DNA of 64,000 bases, taken from positions 1 to 64,000 of the forward strand of contig NZ_JADOBG010000008.1 in assembly GCF_016786215.1 (NCBI RefSeq). Direction: 5' to 3'. The DNA comes from Legionella bononiensis. Its GTDB lineage: Bacteria; Pseudomonadota; Gammaproteobacteria; Legionellales; Legionellaceae. Position numbers and translations under genes: made by a program. Shown in pieces: positions 35,835-44,959 of the stretch. The notes beneath the pieces were generated by a model. That model did no database searches. It was given only the letters and a program-made list of their open reading frames with translations, and had not been told where the DNA came from. How positions within the stretch are numbered: position 1 is the stretch's first letter; each line of letters opens with the position of its first letter.

Positions 35835-36355
35835 CAGCTCGCCGGATGGATAACGTGAGTGACAACGCCCCAAATCACCAAATCTTCATCGCCAGTAATT
35901 TCTATAGGTTGATACTGATTGTTTTCAGGTAGCAGCTGAACTCTTCCAGATACGCGTGATAGCCGTTTTACGGTCAACTCCCCATTAATCGCGGCAATGA
36001 CGATTTTTCCATGGGTTGCCTCAAGGCTTCTATCAACCACTAGCATATCCCCTGAGGAAATGCCTGCGCCCGTCATGGAATCACCCGAAGCAGTCACAAA
36101 AAAGGTGGCGGCTGGATGTTTGATCAGATGCTCATTTAAATCCAGATGCATCTCGATGTAATCATCCGCAGGAGAAGGAAACCCTGCTCGTACCGTACTG
36201 GCATATAAAGGAATTTTATAAGATGTACTTCCCTCCAAAAAACCTTTAACATCTTCTATCCGAGATACCGGAATTCGAAGTGTCTTGGTCGTTTCGCCAT
36301 ACTTCCCCTGTCCTTTCGGACGCCCTGCATTATCTCGTTTGCCACCATGACTCAT
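35834..36355 (-). CDS. umuD: UmuD-like autoproteolytic subunit with N-terminal extension
   Basis: 173 residues, longer than E. coli UmuD (139). The peptidase S24 part has the self-cleavage bond A57-G58 in VRAGFPSP, the nucleophile S93 in SGDSM and K130 in TVKRL. The first 45 residues are an extra [17 protein letters not shown] tail followed by [18 protein letters not shown], which resembles a ribbon-helix-helix strand-helix. That could let the uncleaved protein bind DNA, making it LexA-like (inference); similar tails occur in UmuD proteins on mobile elements. First gene of the umuD-umuC pair, divergent from no neighbour but close to yedK. Confidence 0.92.
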   Translation of the reverse strand: MSHGGKRDNAGRPKGQGKYGETTKTLRIPVSRIEDVKGFLEGSTSYKIPLYASTVRAGFPSPADDYIEMHLDLNEHLIKHPAATFFVTASGDSMTGAGISSGDMLVVDRSLEATHGKIVIAAINGELTVKRLSRVSGRVQLLPENNQYQPIEITGDEDLVIWGVVTHVIHPAS

Positions 36356-36367
36356 CGCTACACCAAC

Positions 36368-36390
36368 TTGAATTAAGTAACACTATTCAA
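36368..36390. promoter_or_regulatory. Candidate operator upstream of umuD
   Basis: TTGAAT (36368-36373) and ATTCAA (36385-36390) are separated by 11 bp, 13 bp before the umuD start. No canonical LexA box (CTGT-N8-ACAG) is seen nearby. Direct GGTGAT repeats lie slightly further upstream at about 36405-36424. Confidence 0.35.
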
Positions 36391-36481
36391 ATATAGGCTT
36401 AAAAAATGGTGATGTAAACGGTGATCAGGTCAAATAATTTTAAACTAAAGGTAACTTACGGATTTCATTTAATAAAAAAAT

Positions 36482-37150
36482 TTAAGCAATGGGTTCAATA
36501 GACTCATGAAGAGTAAACCGGGAGTTATTCATTTTAGTGGTCACGGGATAACACATTAAATCGGAACCCGAATAGGGTTTAAGAAGAGTCAATAATTCAG
36601 CTTGATTGCACTGTGAATTATCCATCCATTCCTTCATTGAATCATTATCTAACAAGACTGGCATCCGGTTATGCACTGGAGCCATGAGGTCATTGGCTGA
36701 CGTTGTAATCAAGCAACACGATTGAATTAACTCACCTTCCGGGCTTTGCCAACGGTCCCACAAAGCAGCAATGGCCAATAAGTCATCGTTTTTATTTTTG
36801 AAATAAAAGGGCTGTTTTTTAATTCCTTGTCGCCACTCGAAAAATCCGCTCATCACAATGATACCGCGTTTTGATTTAAACGATTGACGAAATGCAGGTT
36901 TTTCAGCAACGGTTTCGGCACGAGCATTAGCAAGGCTATTTCCTATACTTTTATCTTTAGCCCAGAACGGGACTAAGCCCCAACGAAGCCACAACGCAGA
37001 ATTAGATTGCTCATCATCTAAATGGCAAAGAAATAAAATATCCACCCCTGGAGGAATATTATAGCGCGGAGAGAACTCTTCTAAATCCTCAATTTGGAAC
37101 TGCGCTTTAATTTTTGCGCCAGGCGCTTCCAAAGCAAATCGACCACACAT
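36482..37150 (-). CDS. SOS response-associated peptidase YedK/HMCES
   Basis: 222 residues from the ATG that places Cys at position 2 (MCGRFAL), required because Cys2 forms the protective crosslink to abasic sites; a 233-residue frame starting at 37183 would bury it. Conserved LRWGLVPFWAKD, NARAET, GFFEWR and the catalytic-His motif HNRMP are present. It protects abasic sites in single-stranded DNA. It lies next to umuDC in the same direction, so a damage-tolerance cassette is likely. Confidence 0.93.
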   Translation of the reverse strand: MCGRFALEAPGAKIKAQFQIEDLEEFSPRYNIPPGVDILFLCHLDDEQSNSALWLRWGLVPFWAKDKSIGNSLANARAETVAEKPAFRQSFKSKRGIIVMSGFFEWRQGIKKQPFYFKNKNDDLLAIAALWDRWQSPEGELIQSCCLITTSANDLMAPVHNRMPVLLDNDSMKEWMDNSQCNQAELLTLLKPYSGSDLMCYPVTTKMNNSRFTLHESIEPIA

Positions 37151-37330
37151 AATCGAACTCCACTCATTTAATGATAATATCAATTTAAGTTTAGTTTATA
37201 AGTTTATCTGAATATTTGCTTTTAATAGGGGTTTAAATTATAAATCTCTGTTTCCTATCCATTAGTCAATGCAATAAAACTCGAAAAAAAACGCCTGACA
37301 GAAATTGATAAATTATCAATAACTGAACTA

Positions 37331-37741
37331 TTGAACAATCCTTTGGTCAAAAGACATATGCCCTTATCCTCTCATCATGTAGGAGATAAAGAATATAATG
37401 AGTTTATTCGTGCCAAAGAAGCCATATGGTCCACACATCACTTTGGTCCCTGGGCATACTTAATTGATGGAACCTTTATTGGTTGGGCAGGGATACAACC
37501 CGATGACGCCGATTTTGAACTTGCTTTGGTACTGCATCCAGACTATTGGGGTTATGGCAGGCAAATCTATAATGAACTCATCAAATTTGCCTTTGACGAG
37601 TTGAATCTTCCATCTCTGGTCGTCTATTTCCCACCAACACGAACCCGAATTAAAGCGTTAATCCGGGCAGGATTCAAAAAAGATGGAGAAACTGAGTTCT
37701 CTGGATGTCGATTCATTCGTTATCGCCTTCAAGCGATGTGA
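37331..37741 (+). CDS. GNAT acetyltransferase, start codon unclear
   Basis: 136 residues if the TTG at 37331 is used. LALVLHPDYWGYGRQIYNE is the acetyl-CoA motif (YGRQ in place of the usual RGxG/A). The reading frame stays open upstream to a stop at 37241 and encodes KLEKKRLTEIDKLSITEL, which looks like the missing N-terminus of this family, but no ATG, GTG or TTG is available there; an ATA at 37274 sits where the start should be. Either a non-standard start is used or the start codon has been lost. Confidence 0.65.
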   Translation: MNNPLVKRHMPLSSHHVGDKEYNEFIRAKEAIWSTHHFGPWAYLIDGTFIGWAGIQPDDADFELALVLHPDYWGYGRQIYNELIKFAFDELNLPSLVVYFPPTRTRIKALIRAGFKKDGETEFSGCRFIRYRLQAM

Positions 37742-37768
37742 TGTCGACTTCGTCTGACTCAACCCCAC

Positions 37769-38491
37769 TTAACTGAATTGTGGCTTTTCAAAATCAGGGT
37801 AATATTCATCCCACATCCGATTACTGTAATCGATAATATTGGACAACTGGAGTACACTACGCTTAAAGGGATCATTTAAGGGAGTCCAAATAATATTAGC
37901 CAGAAAGGCAAAAGCAGTCGCATCGATACTGGTTGGTTTATCACCTAGAAAGTAGTTATTATCGCCTAGAAGTATTGCAAGACTATTTATAGTTTTTATC
38001 CCTAATTGCAGGACTTCTTCTGGAGTATGTCTTCCCATGCCTTGATAATCCAGTTCTTTCAACATATTTTTTCTGACTATATTCGGAATAAATAATCTGG
38101 AAACAGTGGGTAATGCGCCAAACATTGTTTTTTTTAAATGCTCCCAACCGGCATCATTCTGCCATCTCATATAGACAGCCACCCAATACAATCGTTCACA
38201 AAAAGCAATTTCGATTAATTCGGCAATGGCTTTTTGCTCCAGAGTTAAATCCTTATCCAATACATCACCAAAACGTTTTTTAAGTACATCGATGATGATC
38301 TCACTGTCGGGGTAGAGCGTCCCATCCATCCGGATATAAGGTAATTTTCTTTTGGGACTTTTTTGCGGATTATTCACAAATTTGCTTTCATAAGAGATGT
38401 GCGCCATTCGTAAATAGGTTTCTACTTTCATACAAAAGGGGCTGGCATTAGGTAATCCCCAAAGTCTATAGAACTGAAATAATGTAATCAT
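37769..38491 (-). CDS. Glutathione S-transferase family protein (metaxin/Tom37-like)
   Basis: 240 residues from ATG 38491 (GGAAG upstream); the longer frame to 38578 adds 29 residues unlike the family. N-terminal thioredoxin fold: LFQFYRLWGLPNASPFCMKVETYLRMA, with the Cys in SPFCMK, and the cis-proline motif KLPYIRMDG plus the DSEIIIDVL glutathione-site segment. The C-terminal helical domain has NYFLGDKPTSIDATAFAFL, as in Tom37/metaxin-related GSTs. Substrate unknown. Confidence 0.85.
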   Translation of the reverse strand: MITLFQFYRLWGLPNASPFCMKVETYLRMAHISYESKFVNNPQKSPKRKLPYIRMDGTLYPDSEIIIDVLKKRFGDVLDKDLTLEQKAIAELIEIAFCERLYWVAVYMRWQNDAGWEHLKKTMFGALPTVSRLFIPNIVRKNMLKELDYQGMGRHTPEEVLQLGIKTINSLAILLGDNNYFLGDKPTSIDATAFAFLANIIWTPLNDPFKRSVLQLSNIIDYSNRMWDEYYPDFEKPQFS

Positions 38492-38673
38492 CTGTTTTAT
38501 CTTCCTTATCATAAACGCAACAGGACGGCTCGAAACCGCATGAGACAATCCCTGTCTGTACTGGATGCACTGCAACACAAACCTCGCATTATTCAGTCAG
38601 GATAGACACTCAAGGTGTTCAAATTAACTGAAGTCTTATATAATCCCGCAATCTACTCATTACAGGGAATTCA

Positions 38674-39153
38674 ATGTCACTTTGTCCTTGTGGATCGCAA
38701 ACAACCTACAATGAATGTTGTGGAATATACATCGACGATAATCAATACCCACAACATCCCGAACAACTCATGCGATCACGATACACTGCTTATAGTTTAG
38801 CTAAAATTGATTACATTACAAAGACAATGAAAGGCAAACCATTAATCAATTTTAACCCTGTTGAAGCTAAAGCATGGGCACAAAGTATTACCTGGATAGG
38901 CTTAAAAGTGCTCCAGTCCTATCTGGAAACACCCGAAAAAGGTTTTGTTGAGTTTTCGGCTGTATTTCTTGAACGAAATAAATTAAAAACCATCCATGAG
39001 TTAAGTGAATTTCATCAAGAAAATACTATTTGGTTTTATGTAGATGGTGTTACCAGACAATTACAAGAGAACACCATCAATCAAAAAATTTCTCGTAATA
39101 GTCCCTGTCCCTGCGGCAGTGGTAAAAAATTTAAAAATTGTCACGAACAATAA
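38674..39153 (+). CDS. YchJ-family protein with two SEC-C zinc motifs
   Basis: 159 residues. An N-terminal MSLCPCGSQTTYNECCG and a C-terminal SRNSPCPCGSGKKFKNCH each form a SEC-C type Cys4/Cys3His zinc site, with an NTF2-like middle (LMRSRYTAYSLAKIDYI). This is the classic YchJ (UPF0225) layout. Function not known. AGGGAA precedes the ATG; it is followed 21 bp later by the KefB-type antiporter. Confidence 0.9.
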   Translation: MSLCPCGSQTTYNECCGIYIDDNQYPQHPEQLMRSRYTAYSLAKIDYITKTMKGKPLINFNPVEAKAWAQSITWIGLKVLQSYLETPEKGFVEFSAVFLERNKLKTIHELSEFHQENTIWFYVDGVTRQLQENTINQKISRNSPCPCGSGKKFKNCHEQ

Positions 39154-39174
39154 CGTTATCCTTAGGCATAAATA

Positions 39175-40971
39175 ATGAATGATCACCTGATTTTAAATAT
39201 TTTTATTTTTCTTGCAGCAGCCAGCGTCATGGTACCTATTGCCAATCGGTTTAAACTGGGCTCTGTAATTGGATATCTCACTGTAGGAATACTTATAGGT
39301 CCTTTTGGGTTGAAACTCATAGGCAATTCCGAACAAATCATGAGTTTTGCTGAGTTTGGGGTCGTCATGATGCTGTTCTTAATTGGTTTGGAATTAGAAC
39401 CCATCATGCTTTGGAAATTAAGAAAATTAATTGTCGGTTTAGGCGGGCTTCAGGTCGTCATGACTACAGCGGCCATCACAGGCATTGGAATTCTCATGGA
39501 ATACAGCTGGCAAGCCAGTCTGGCTGTGGGCATGTCGCTGGCGCTGTCTTCAACAGCTCTCGTCTTGCAGATGCTTCAGGAAAAAAACCTCCTTAAAACC
39601 GCAGAAGGTGAAACGTCCTTTGCCGTATTATTATTTCAGGATATTGCGGTAATTCCTATTCTCATTATCATGCCCTTGTTAGCTCAAAATGGAGGGGGAG
39701 CGCCGATCAATCTTCATGAAAATCCTTTCATTGCGCATCTGCCTAAATGGCAACATGCGCTTTTAGTCTCCGGGGTAATAGGCGCCGTTATTTTAACGGG
39801 GCATTATTTATCTCGACATCTGTTTTTAATCATTGCCCGAACCAACATCCGTGAGGTATTTACTACTTTTTCCCTTGCCCTGGTTGTTGGCATTACGTTA
39901 TTAATGGAAACGATTGGAGTTTCCCCTGCTTTAGGCGCATTTATTGCGGGGGTAGTATTAGCAAACTCACAATACAAACACACCGTAGAAGCGGACATAC
40001 AGCCATTCAAGGGATTACTGCTGGGATTGTTTTTTATCTCTGTAGGAATGGGGATGAACTTCAATCTGTTCTACAACCAGATGCTGTTAATAACATCCGC
40101 TGTTCTTGGTTTGGTTGCGATTAAAATCATCATCTTATTCATTCTCGGTCGACTTTTCGGGCTGACTAAAATCCAAACCATAGGCTTCGCAATTGCTTTA
40201 GCGCAAGGTGGTGAATTTGCTTTTGTTCTTTTTCAGTATGCAGGCTCATCAAAAGTAATAAATGCTGACGCCAGAACGATGTTCACTCTGATAGTAGCCT
40301 TATCCATGCTGACCACACCTTTTCTGATGTTAATTTACCACCGGTATGTCGTTCCTAAATTGATGAGCTTATTGCCTGAACGAGAATATGACTCCATCAA
40401 CGAAAAAAATGGCATTATCCTTGCCGGATACGGCCGATTCGGTCAAATCATTGGTCGTCTGCTGAATGGTGAAAATATAAAAATAACCGTATTGGAAAAA
40501 AATCCGGAACAAATTGAATTACTGAGAAAATTTGGCTACAAAGGCTATTTTGGAGACGCTAATCGCCTGGATCTGCTAAAATGCGCTGGGGCGGAGCATG
40601 CTCAATTATTAATAGTCACCGTCGGAAACGCAGATGCGAATTTAAAAATTGTCAAAATGGCAAAACAGCATTTTCCTCATTTGAAAATTTATGCCCGGGC
40701 ACGTAATCGTCGTCATGCTTATGAATTACATAAAGCCGGAGTGGACTATTTTAAACGCGAATTATTCGATTCTTCATTAACCATGACTAAAGAAGTATTA
40801 AAATTCATTGGATATAAACAGGAAGACATTGAGAAAAAAGCCAACGCCTTCCAAAAGCATGATGAAGCTGCACTGCTTAAATCCTTTGAGTTCTTTGAAG
40901 AAGAAGCCGATTTGATCAATTTCTCCAGACAAGCCTCTGGGGAACTGGAGCAAATCCTGCAGAATAGTTAA
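39175..40971 (+). CDS. KefB/KefC-type K+/H+ antiporter
   Basis: 598 residues. An N-terminal Na+/H+ exchanger (CPA2) domain of 12-13 segments (1-385) with the conserved LFFISVGMGMNFNLF, followed by a RCK/TrkA-N NAD-binding domain (about 405-520) starting GIILAGYGRFGQIIGRLL. It exports K+ in response to glutathione adducts or related signals (family). Residue 470 is Cys (TGC) here; in the mirrored copy at 41730 it is Ser (AGC), the residue more usual at this position in the family. It is one of the few differences between the arms. Confidence 0.92.
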   Translation: MNDHLILNIFIFLAAASVMVPIANRFKLGSVIGYLTVGILIGPFGLKLIGNSEQIMSFAEFGVVMMLFLIGLELEPIMLWKLRKLIVGLGGLQVVMTTAAITGIGILMEYSWQASLAVGMSLALSSTALVLQMLQEKNLLKTAEGETSFAVLLFQDIAVIPILIIMPLLAQNGGGAPINLHENPFIAHLPKWQHALLVSGVIGAVILTGHYLSRHLFLIIARTNIREVFTTFSLALVVGITLLMETIGVSPALGAFIAGVVLANSQYKHTVEADIQPFKGLLLGLFFISVGMGMNFNLFYNQMLLITSAVLGLVAIKIIILFILGRLFGLTKIQTIGFAIALAQGGEFAFVLFQYAGSSKVINADARTMFTLIVALSMLTTPFLMLIYHRYVVPKLMSLLPEREYDSINEKNGIILAGYGRFGQIIGRLLNGENIKITVLEKNPEQIELLRKFGYKGYFGDANRLDLLKCAGAEHAQLLIVTVGNADANLKIVKMAKQHFPHLKIYARARNRRHAYELHKAGVDYFKRELFDSSLTMTKEVLKFIGYKQEDIEKKANAFQKHDEAALLKSFEFFEEEADLINFSRQASGELEQILQNS

Positions 40972-41044
40972 TCTTGTAAGGAACGCATCAATAACCACGA
41001 GAATAACGTCATCCTGAACGCAGTGCTTCCAATTAGCCTTAAGT

Positions 41045-41656
41045 TTTAGTTGACACGATGCTCAATGTTCAATTTCAATTGTTATCGAGATCTCGGTAGA
41101 ATGGCCTTCGCCCTCAGGGAGAAGGTGCCGACAGGCGGATGAGGGGATCAAACTTCATTCATTAAATAGTTATAGATAACATCCATAACAAAATCGAATT
41201 GCTGCTGTACTTCATTATTCCAAAACCTTAATACTTCATAACCTAAATTATTAAGATAGTTAGTCCTTCTTTCATCATATTCATTTTGCCTGCAATCATT
41301 ATGCTGACCACCATCTATCTCAATAATTAACTTTTTTTCGATACAAACGAAATCTACAATATAGTGACCAAAAGGACATTGTCTTCTGAATTTAAATCCT
41401 TGAAATCGTCGTGATCTAAGCGAGTTCCATATTTTAATTTCCATGCAGGTGCTGTTTTTACGTAGGCTTTTTGCTTTATCCAATAACTCCATGCATTTAA
41501 TCCATTGTTGGTTGGGCAAAGTATTTTAATTGATAATTTTAATGATTTTAAGATCCCCTCATCCGCCTATAGGCACCTTCTCCCTGAGGGCGAAGGCCAT
41601 TCTACCGAGATCTCGATAACAATTGAAATTGAACATTGAGCATCGTGTCAACTAAA
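41045..41656. mobile_element. Intact DUF559 element with ~100-bp inverted terminal repeats
   Basis: Outer ends read GATGCTCAATGTTCAATTTC (left) and its complement (right), then CTCAGGGAGAAGGTGCC, AGGCGGATGAGGGGATC and their complements. The left end carries GCCGACAGGCGG and the right end (reverse complement) GCCTATAGGCGG, the differences at 41130 and 41132. The core holds one DUF559 gene. A broken relative lies at 6485-6990, so the element is dispersed in this genome. No transposase is present; movement may depend on other enzymes (inference). Confidence 0.8.
41148..41492 (-). CDS. DUF559 (Vsr/restriction-endonuclease-fold) protein
   Basis: 114 residues from ATG 41492. A TTG at 41519 would add nine residues, but the broken copy at 6632 has a stop at that place, supporting the ATG. 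Core motifs: EIKIWNSLRSRRFQGFKFRR, YIVDFVC, KLIIEIDGGQH (D and E-x-D of the PD-(D/E)xK-like active site) and LGYEVLRFWNNEV. Family members look like very short patch repair/HNH-like nucleases, often in dispersed genomic repeats. It is the only coding content of the spacer between the two 22-kb arms. Confidence 0.9.
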   Translation of the reverse strand: MELLDKAKSLRKNSTCMEIKIWNSLRSRRFQGFKFRRQCPFGHYIVDFVCIEKKLIIEIDGGQHNDCRQNEYDERRTNYLNNLGYEVLRFWNNEVQQQFDFVMDVIYNYLMNEV

Positions 41657-41729
41657 ACTTAAGGCTAATTGGAAGCACTGCGTTCAGGATGACGTTATTC
41701 TCGTGGTTATTGATGCGTTCCTTACAAGA

Positions 41730-43526
41730 TTAACTATTCTGCAGGATTTGCTCCAGTTCCCCAGAGGCTTGTCTGGAGAAATTGATCAAATCGGCTTCTT
41801 CTTCAAAGAACTCAAAGGATTTAAGCAGTGCAGCTTCATCATGCTTTTGGAAGGCGTTGGCTTTTTTCTCAATGTCTTCCTGTTTATATCCAATGAATTT
41901 TAATACTTCTTTAGTCATGGTTAATGAAGAATCGAATAATTCGCGTTTAAAATAGTCCACTCCGGCTTTATGTAATTCATAAGCATGACGACGATTACGT
42001 GCCCGGGCATAAATTTTCAAATGAGGAAAATGCTGTTTTGCCATTTTGACAATTTTTAAATTCGCATCTGCGTTTCCGACGGTGACTATTAATAATTGAG
42101 CATGCTCCGCCCCAGCGCTTTTTAGCAGATCCAGGCGATTAGCGTCTCCAAAATAGCCTTTGTAGCCAAATTTTCTCAGTAATTCAATTTGTTCCGGATT
42201 TTTTTCCAATACGGTTATTTTTATATTTTCACCATTCAGCAGACGACCAATGATTTGACCGAATCGGCCGTATCCGGCAAGGATAATGCCATTTTTTTCG
42301 TTGATGGAGTCATATTCTCGTTCAGGCAATAAGCTCATCAATTTAGGAACGACATACCGGTGGTAAATTAACATCAGAAAAGGTGTGGTCAGCATGGATA
42401 AGGCTACTATCAGAGTGAACATCGTTCTGGCGTCAGCATTTATTACTTTTGATGAGCCTGCATACTGAAAAAGAACAAAAGCAAATTCACCACCTTGCGC
42501 TAAAGCAATTGCGAAGCCTATGGTTTGGATTTTAGTCAGCCCGAAAAGTCGACCGAGAATGAATAAGATGATGATTTTAATCGCAACCAAACCAAGAACA
42601 GCGGATGTTATTAACAGCATCTGGTTGTAGAACAGATTGAAGTTCATCCCCATTCCTACAGAGATAAAAAACAATCCCAGCAGTAATCCCTTGAATGGCT
42701 GTATGTCCGCTTCTACGGTGTGTTTGTATTGTGAGTTTGCTAATACTACCCCCGCAATAAATGCGCCTAAAGCAGGGGAAACTCCAATCGTTTCCATTAA
42801 TAACGTAATGCCAACAACCAGGGCAAGGGAAAAAGTAGTAAATACCTCACGGATGTTGGTTCGGGCAATGATTAAAAACAGATGTCGAGATAAATAATGC
42901 CCCGTTAAAATAACGGCGCCTATTACCCCGGAGACTAAAAGCGCATGTTGCCATTTAGGCAGATGCGCAATGAAAGGATTTTCATGAAGATTGATCGGCG
43001 CTCCCCCTCCATTTTGAGCTAACAAGGGCATGATAATGAGAATAGGAATTACCGCAATATCCTGAAATAATAATACGGCAAAGGACGTTTCACCTTCTGC
43101 GGTTTTAAGGAGGTTTTTTTCCTGAAGCATCTGCAAGACGAGAGCTGTTGAAGACAGCGCCAGCGACATGCCCACAGCCAGACTGGCTTGCCAGCTGTAT
43201 TCCATGAGAATTCCAATGCCTGTGATGGCCGCTGTAGTCATGACGACCTGAAGCCCGCCTAAACCGACAATTAATTTTCTTAATTTCCAAAGCATGATGG
43301 GTTCTAATTCCAAACCAATTAAGAACAGCATCATGACGACCCCAAACTCAGCAAAACTCATGATTTGTTCGGAATTGCCTATGAGTTTCAACCCAAAAGG
43401 ACCTATAAGTATTCCTACAGTGAGATATCCAATTACAGAGCCCAGTTTAAACCGATTGGCAATAGGTACCATGACGCTGGCTGCTGCAAGAAAAATAAAA
43501 ATATTTAAAATCAGGTGATCATTCAT
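41730..43526 (-). CDS. KefB/KefC-type K+/H+ antiporter, right-arm copy
   Basis: Mirror of 39175-40971, 598 residues. The single difference seen is Ser470 (AGC), from base 42119, against Cys in the left copy. If the assembly is correct, this copy has the more family-like residue and the left one is derived. Confidence 0.85.
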   Translation of the reverse strand: MNDHLILNIFIFLAAASVMVPIANRFKLGSVIGYLTVGILIGPFGLKLIGNSEQIMSFAEFGVVMMLFLIGLELEPIMLWKLRKLIVGLGGLQVVMTTAAITGIGILMEYSWQASLAVGMSLALSSTALVLQMLQEKNLLKTAEGETSFAVLLFQDIAVIPILIIMPLLAQNGGGAPINLHENPFIAHLPKWQHALLVSGVIGAVILTGHYLSRHLFLIIARTNIREVFTTFSLALVVGITLLMETIGVSPALGAFIAGVVLANSQYKHTVEADIQPFKGLLLGLFFISVGMGMNFNLFYNQMLLITSAVLGLVAIKIIILFILGRLFGLTKIQTIGFAIALAQGGEFAFVLFQYAGSSKVINADARTMFTLIVALSMLTTPFLMLIYHRYVVPKLMSLLPEREYDSINEKNGIILAGYGRFGQIIGRLLNGENIKITVLEKNPEQIELLRKFGYKGYFGDANRLDLLKSAGAEHAQLLIVTVGNADANLKIVKMAKQHFPHLKIYARARNRRHAYELHKAGVDYFKRELFDSSLTMTKEVLKFIGYKQEDIEKKANAFQKHDEAALLKSFEFFEEEADLINFSRQASGELEQILQNS

Positions 43527-43547
43527 TATTTATGCCTAAGGATAACG

Positions 43548-44027
43548 TTATTGTTCGTGACAATTTTTAAATTTTTTACCACTGCCGCAGGGACAGGGAC
43601 TATTACGAGAAATTTTTTGATTGATGGTGTTCTCTTGTAATTGTCTGGTAACACCATCTACATAAAACCAAATAGTATTTTCTTGATGAAATTCACTTAA
43701 CTCATGGATGGTTTTTAATTTATTTCGTTCAAGAAATACAGCCGAAAACTCAACAAAACCTTTTTCGGGTGTTTCCAGATAGGACTGGAGCACTTTTAAG
43801 CCTATCCAGGTAATACTTTGTGCCCATGCTTTAGCTTCAACAGGGTTAAAATTGATTAATGGTTTGCCTTTCATTGTCTTTGTAATGTAATCAATTTTAG
43901 CTAAACTATAAGCAGTGTATCGTGATCGCATGAGTTGTTCGGGATGTTGTGGGTATTGATTATCGTCGATGTATATTCCACAACATTCATTGTAGGTTGT
44001 TTGCGATCCACAAGGACAAAGTGACAT
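43548..44027 (-). CDS. YchJ-family SEC-C protein, right-arm copy
   Basis: Mirror of 38674-39153 with identical protein: both zinc motifs CPCGSQTTYNECC and CPCGSGKKFKNC are retained. Confidence 0.85.
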   Translation of the reverse strand: MSLCPCGSQTTYNECCGIYIDDNQYPQHPEQLMRSRYTAYSLAKIDYITKTMKGKPLINFNPVEAKAWAQSITWIGLKVLQSYLETPEKGFVEFSAVFLERNKLKTIHELSEFHQENTIWFYVDGVTRQLQENTINQKISRNSPCPCGSGKKFKNCHEQ

Positions 44028-44209
44028 TGAATTCCCTGTAATGAGTAGATTGCGGGATTATATAAGACTTCAGTTAATTTGAACACCTTGAGTGTCTATC
44101 CTGACTGAATAATGCGAGGTTTGTGTTGCAGTGCATCCAGTACAGACAGGGATTGTCTCATGCGGTTTCGAGCCGTCCTGTTGCGTTTATGATAAGGAAG
44201 ATAAAACAG

Positions 44210-44932
44210 ATGATTACATTATTTCAGTTCTATAGACTTTGGGGATTACCTAATGCCAGCCCCTTTTGTATGAAAGTAGAAACCTATTTACGAATGGCGC
44301 ACATCTCTTATGAAAGCAAATTTGTGAATAATCCGCAAAAAAGTCCCAAAAGAAAATTACCTTATATCCGGATGGATGGGACGCTCTACCCCGACAGTGA
44401 GATCATCATCGATGTACTTAAAAAACGTTTTGGTGATGTATTGGATAAGGATTTAACTCTGGAGCAAAAAGCCATTGCCGAATTAATCGAAATTGCTTTT
44501 TGTGAACGATTGTATTGGGTGGCTGTCTATATGAGATGGCAGAATGATGCCGGTTGGGAGCATTTAAAAAAAACAATGTTTGGCGCATTACCCACTGTTT
44601 CCAGATTATTTATTCCGAATATAGTCAGAAAAAATATGTTGAAAGAACTGGATTATCAAGGCATGGGAAGACATACTCCAGAAGAAGTCCTGCAATTAGG
44701 GATAAAAACTATAAATAGTCTTGCAATACTTCTAGGCGATAATAACTACTTTCTAGGTGATAAACCAACCAGTATCGATGCGACTGCTTTTGCCTTTCTG
44801 GCTAATATTATTTGGACTCCCTTAAATGATCCCTTTAAGCGTAGTGTACTCCAGTTGTCCAATATTATCGATTACAGTAATCGGATGTGGGATGAATATT
44901 ACCCTGATTTTGAAAAGCCACAATTCAGTTAA
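44210..44932 (+). CDS. GST family protein, right-arm copy
   Basis: Mirror of 37769-38491, identical 240-residue protein with SPFCMK and KLPYIRMDG motifs. Here the start is read directly as GGAAGATAAAACAGATG. Confidence 0.8.
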   Translation: MITLFQFYRLWGLPNASPFCMKVETYLRMAHISYESKFVNNPQKSPKRKLPYIRMDGTLYPDSEIIIDVLKKRFGDVLDKDLTLEQKAIAELIEIAFCERLYWVAVYMRWQNDAGWEHLKKTMFGALPTVSRLFIPNIVRKNMLKELDYQGMGRHTPEEVLQLGIKTINSLAILLGDNNYFLGDKPTSIDATAFAFLANIIWTPLNDPFKRSVLQLSNIIDYSNRMWDEYYPDFEKPQFS

Positions 44933-44959
44933 GTGGGGTTGAGTCAGACGAAGTCGACA

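Larger units (their letters stand above)
18701..41149 (+). repeat. Left arm of a giant inverted repeat (at least 22.4 kb)
   Basis: Every gene and intergenic stretch from 18701 to 41149 recurs in reverse complement at 41552-64000, with constant coordinate sum 82701 and no indel seen. Intergenic blocks that I compared base by base (26571-26852, 30640-30798, 40975-41149) match their partners apart from positions 41130 and 41132; KefB differs at 40582. The outer limit is unknown because the partner of 18700 would be outside the window. Confidence 0.95.

Noticed and set aside
36356..36481. LexA box before umuD
   Set aside because: No CTGT-N8-ACAG-like sequence; only the weak TTGAAT-N11-ATTCAA symmetry is seen.
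41148..41519. Longer DUF559 reading frame from a TTG at 41519
   Set aside because: The broken copy at 6632 has a stop codon at the corresponding upstream position, so the ATG at 41492 is the better start.
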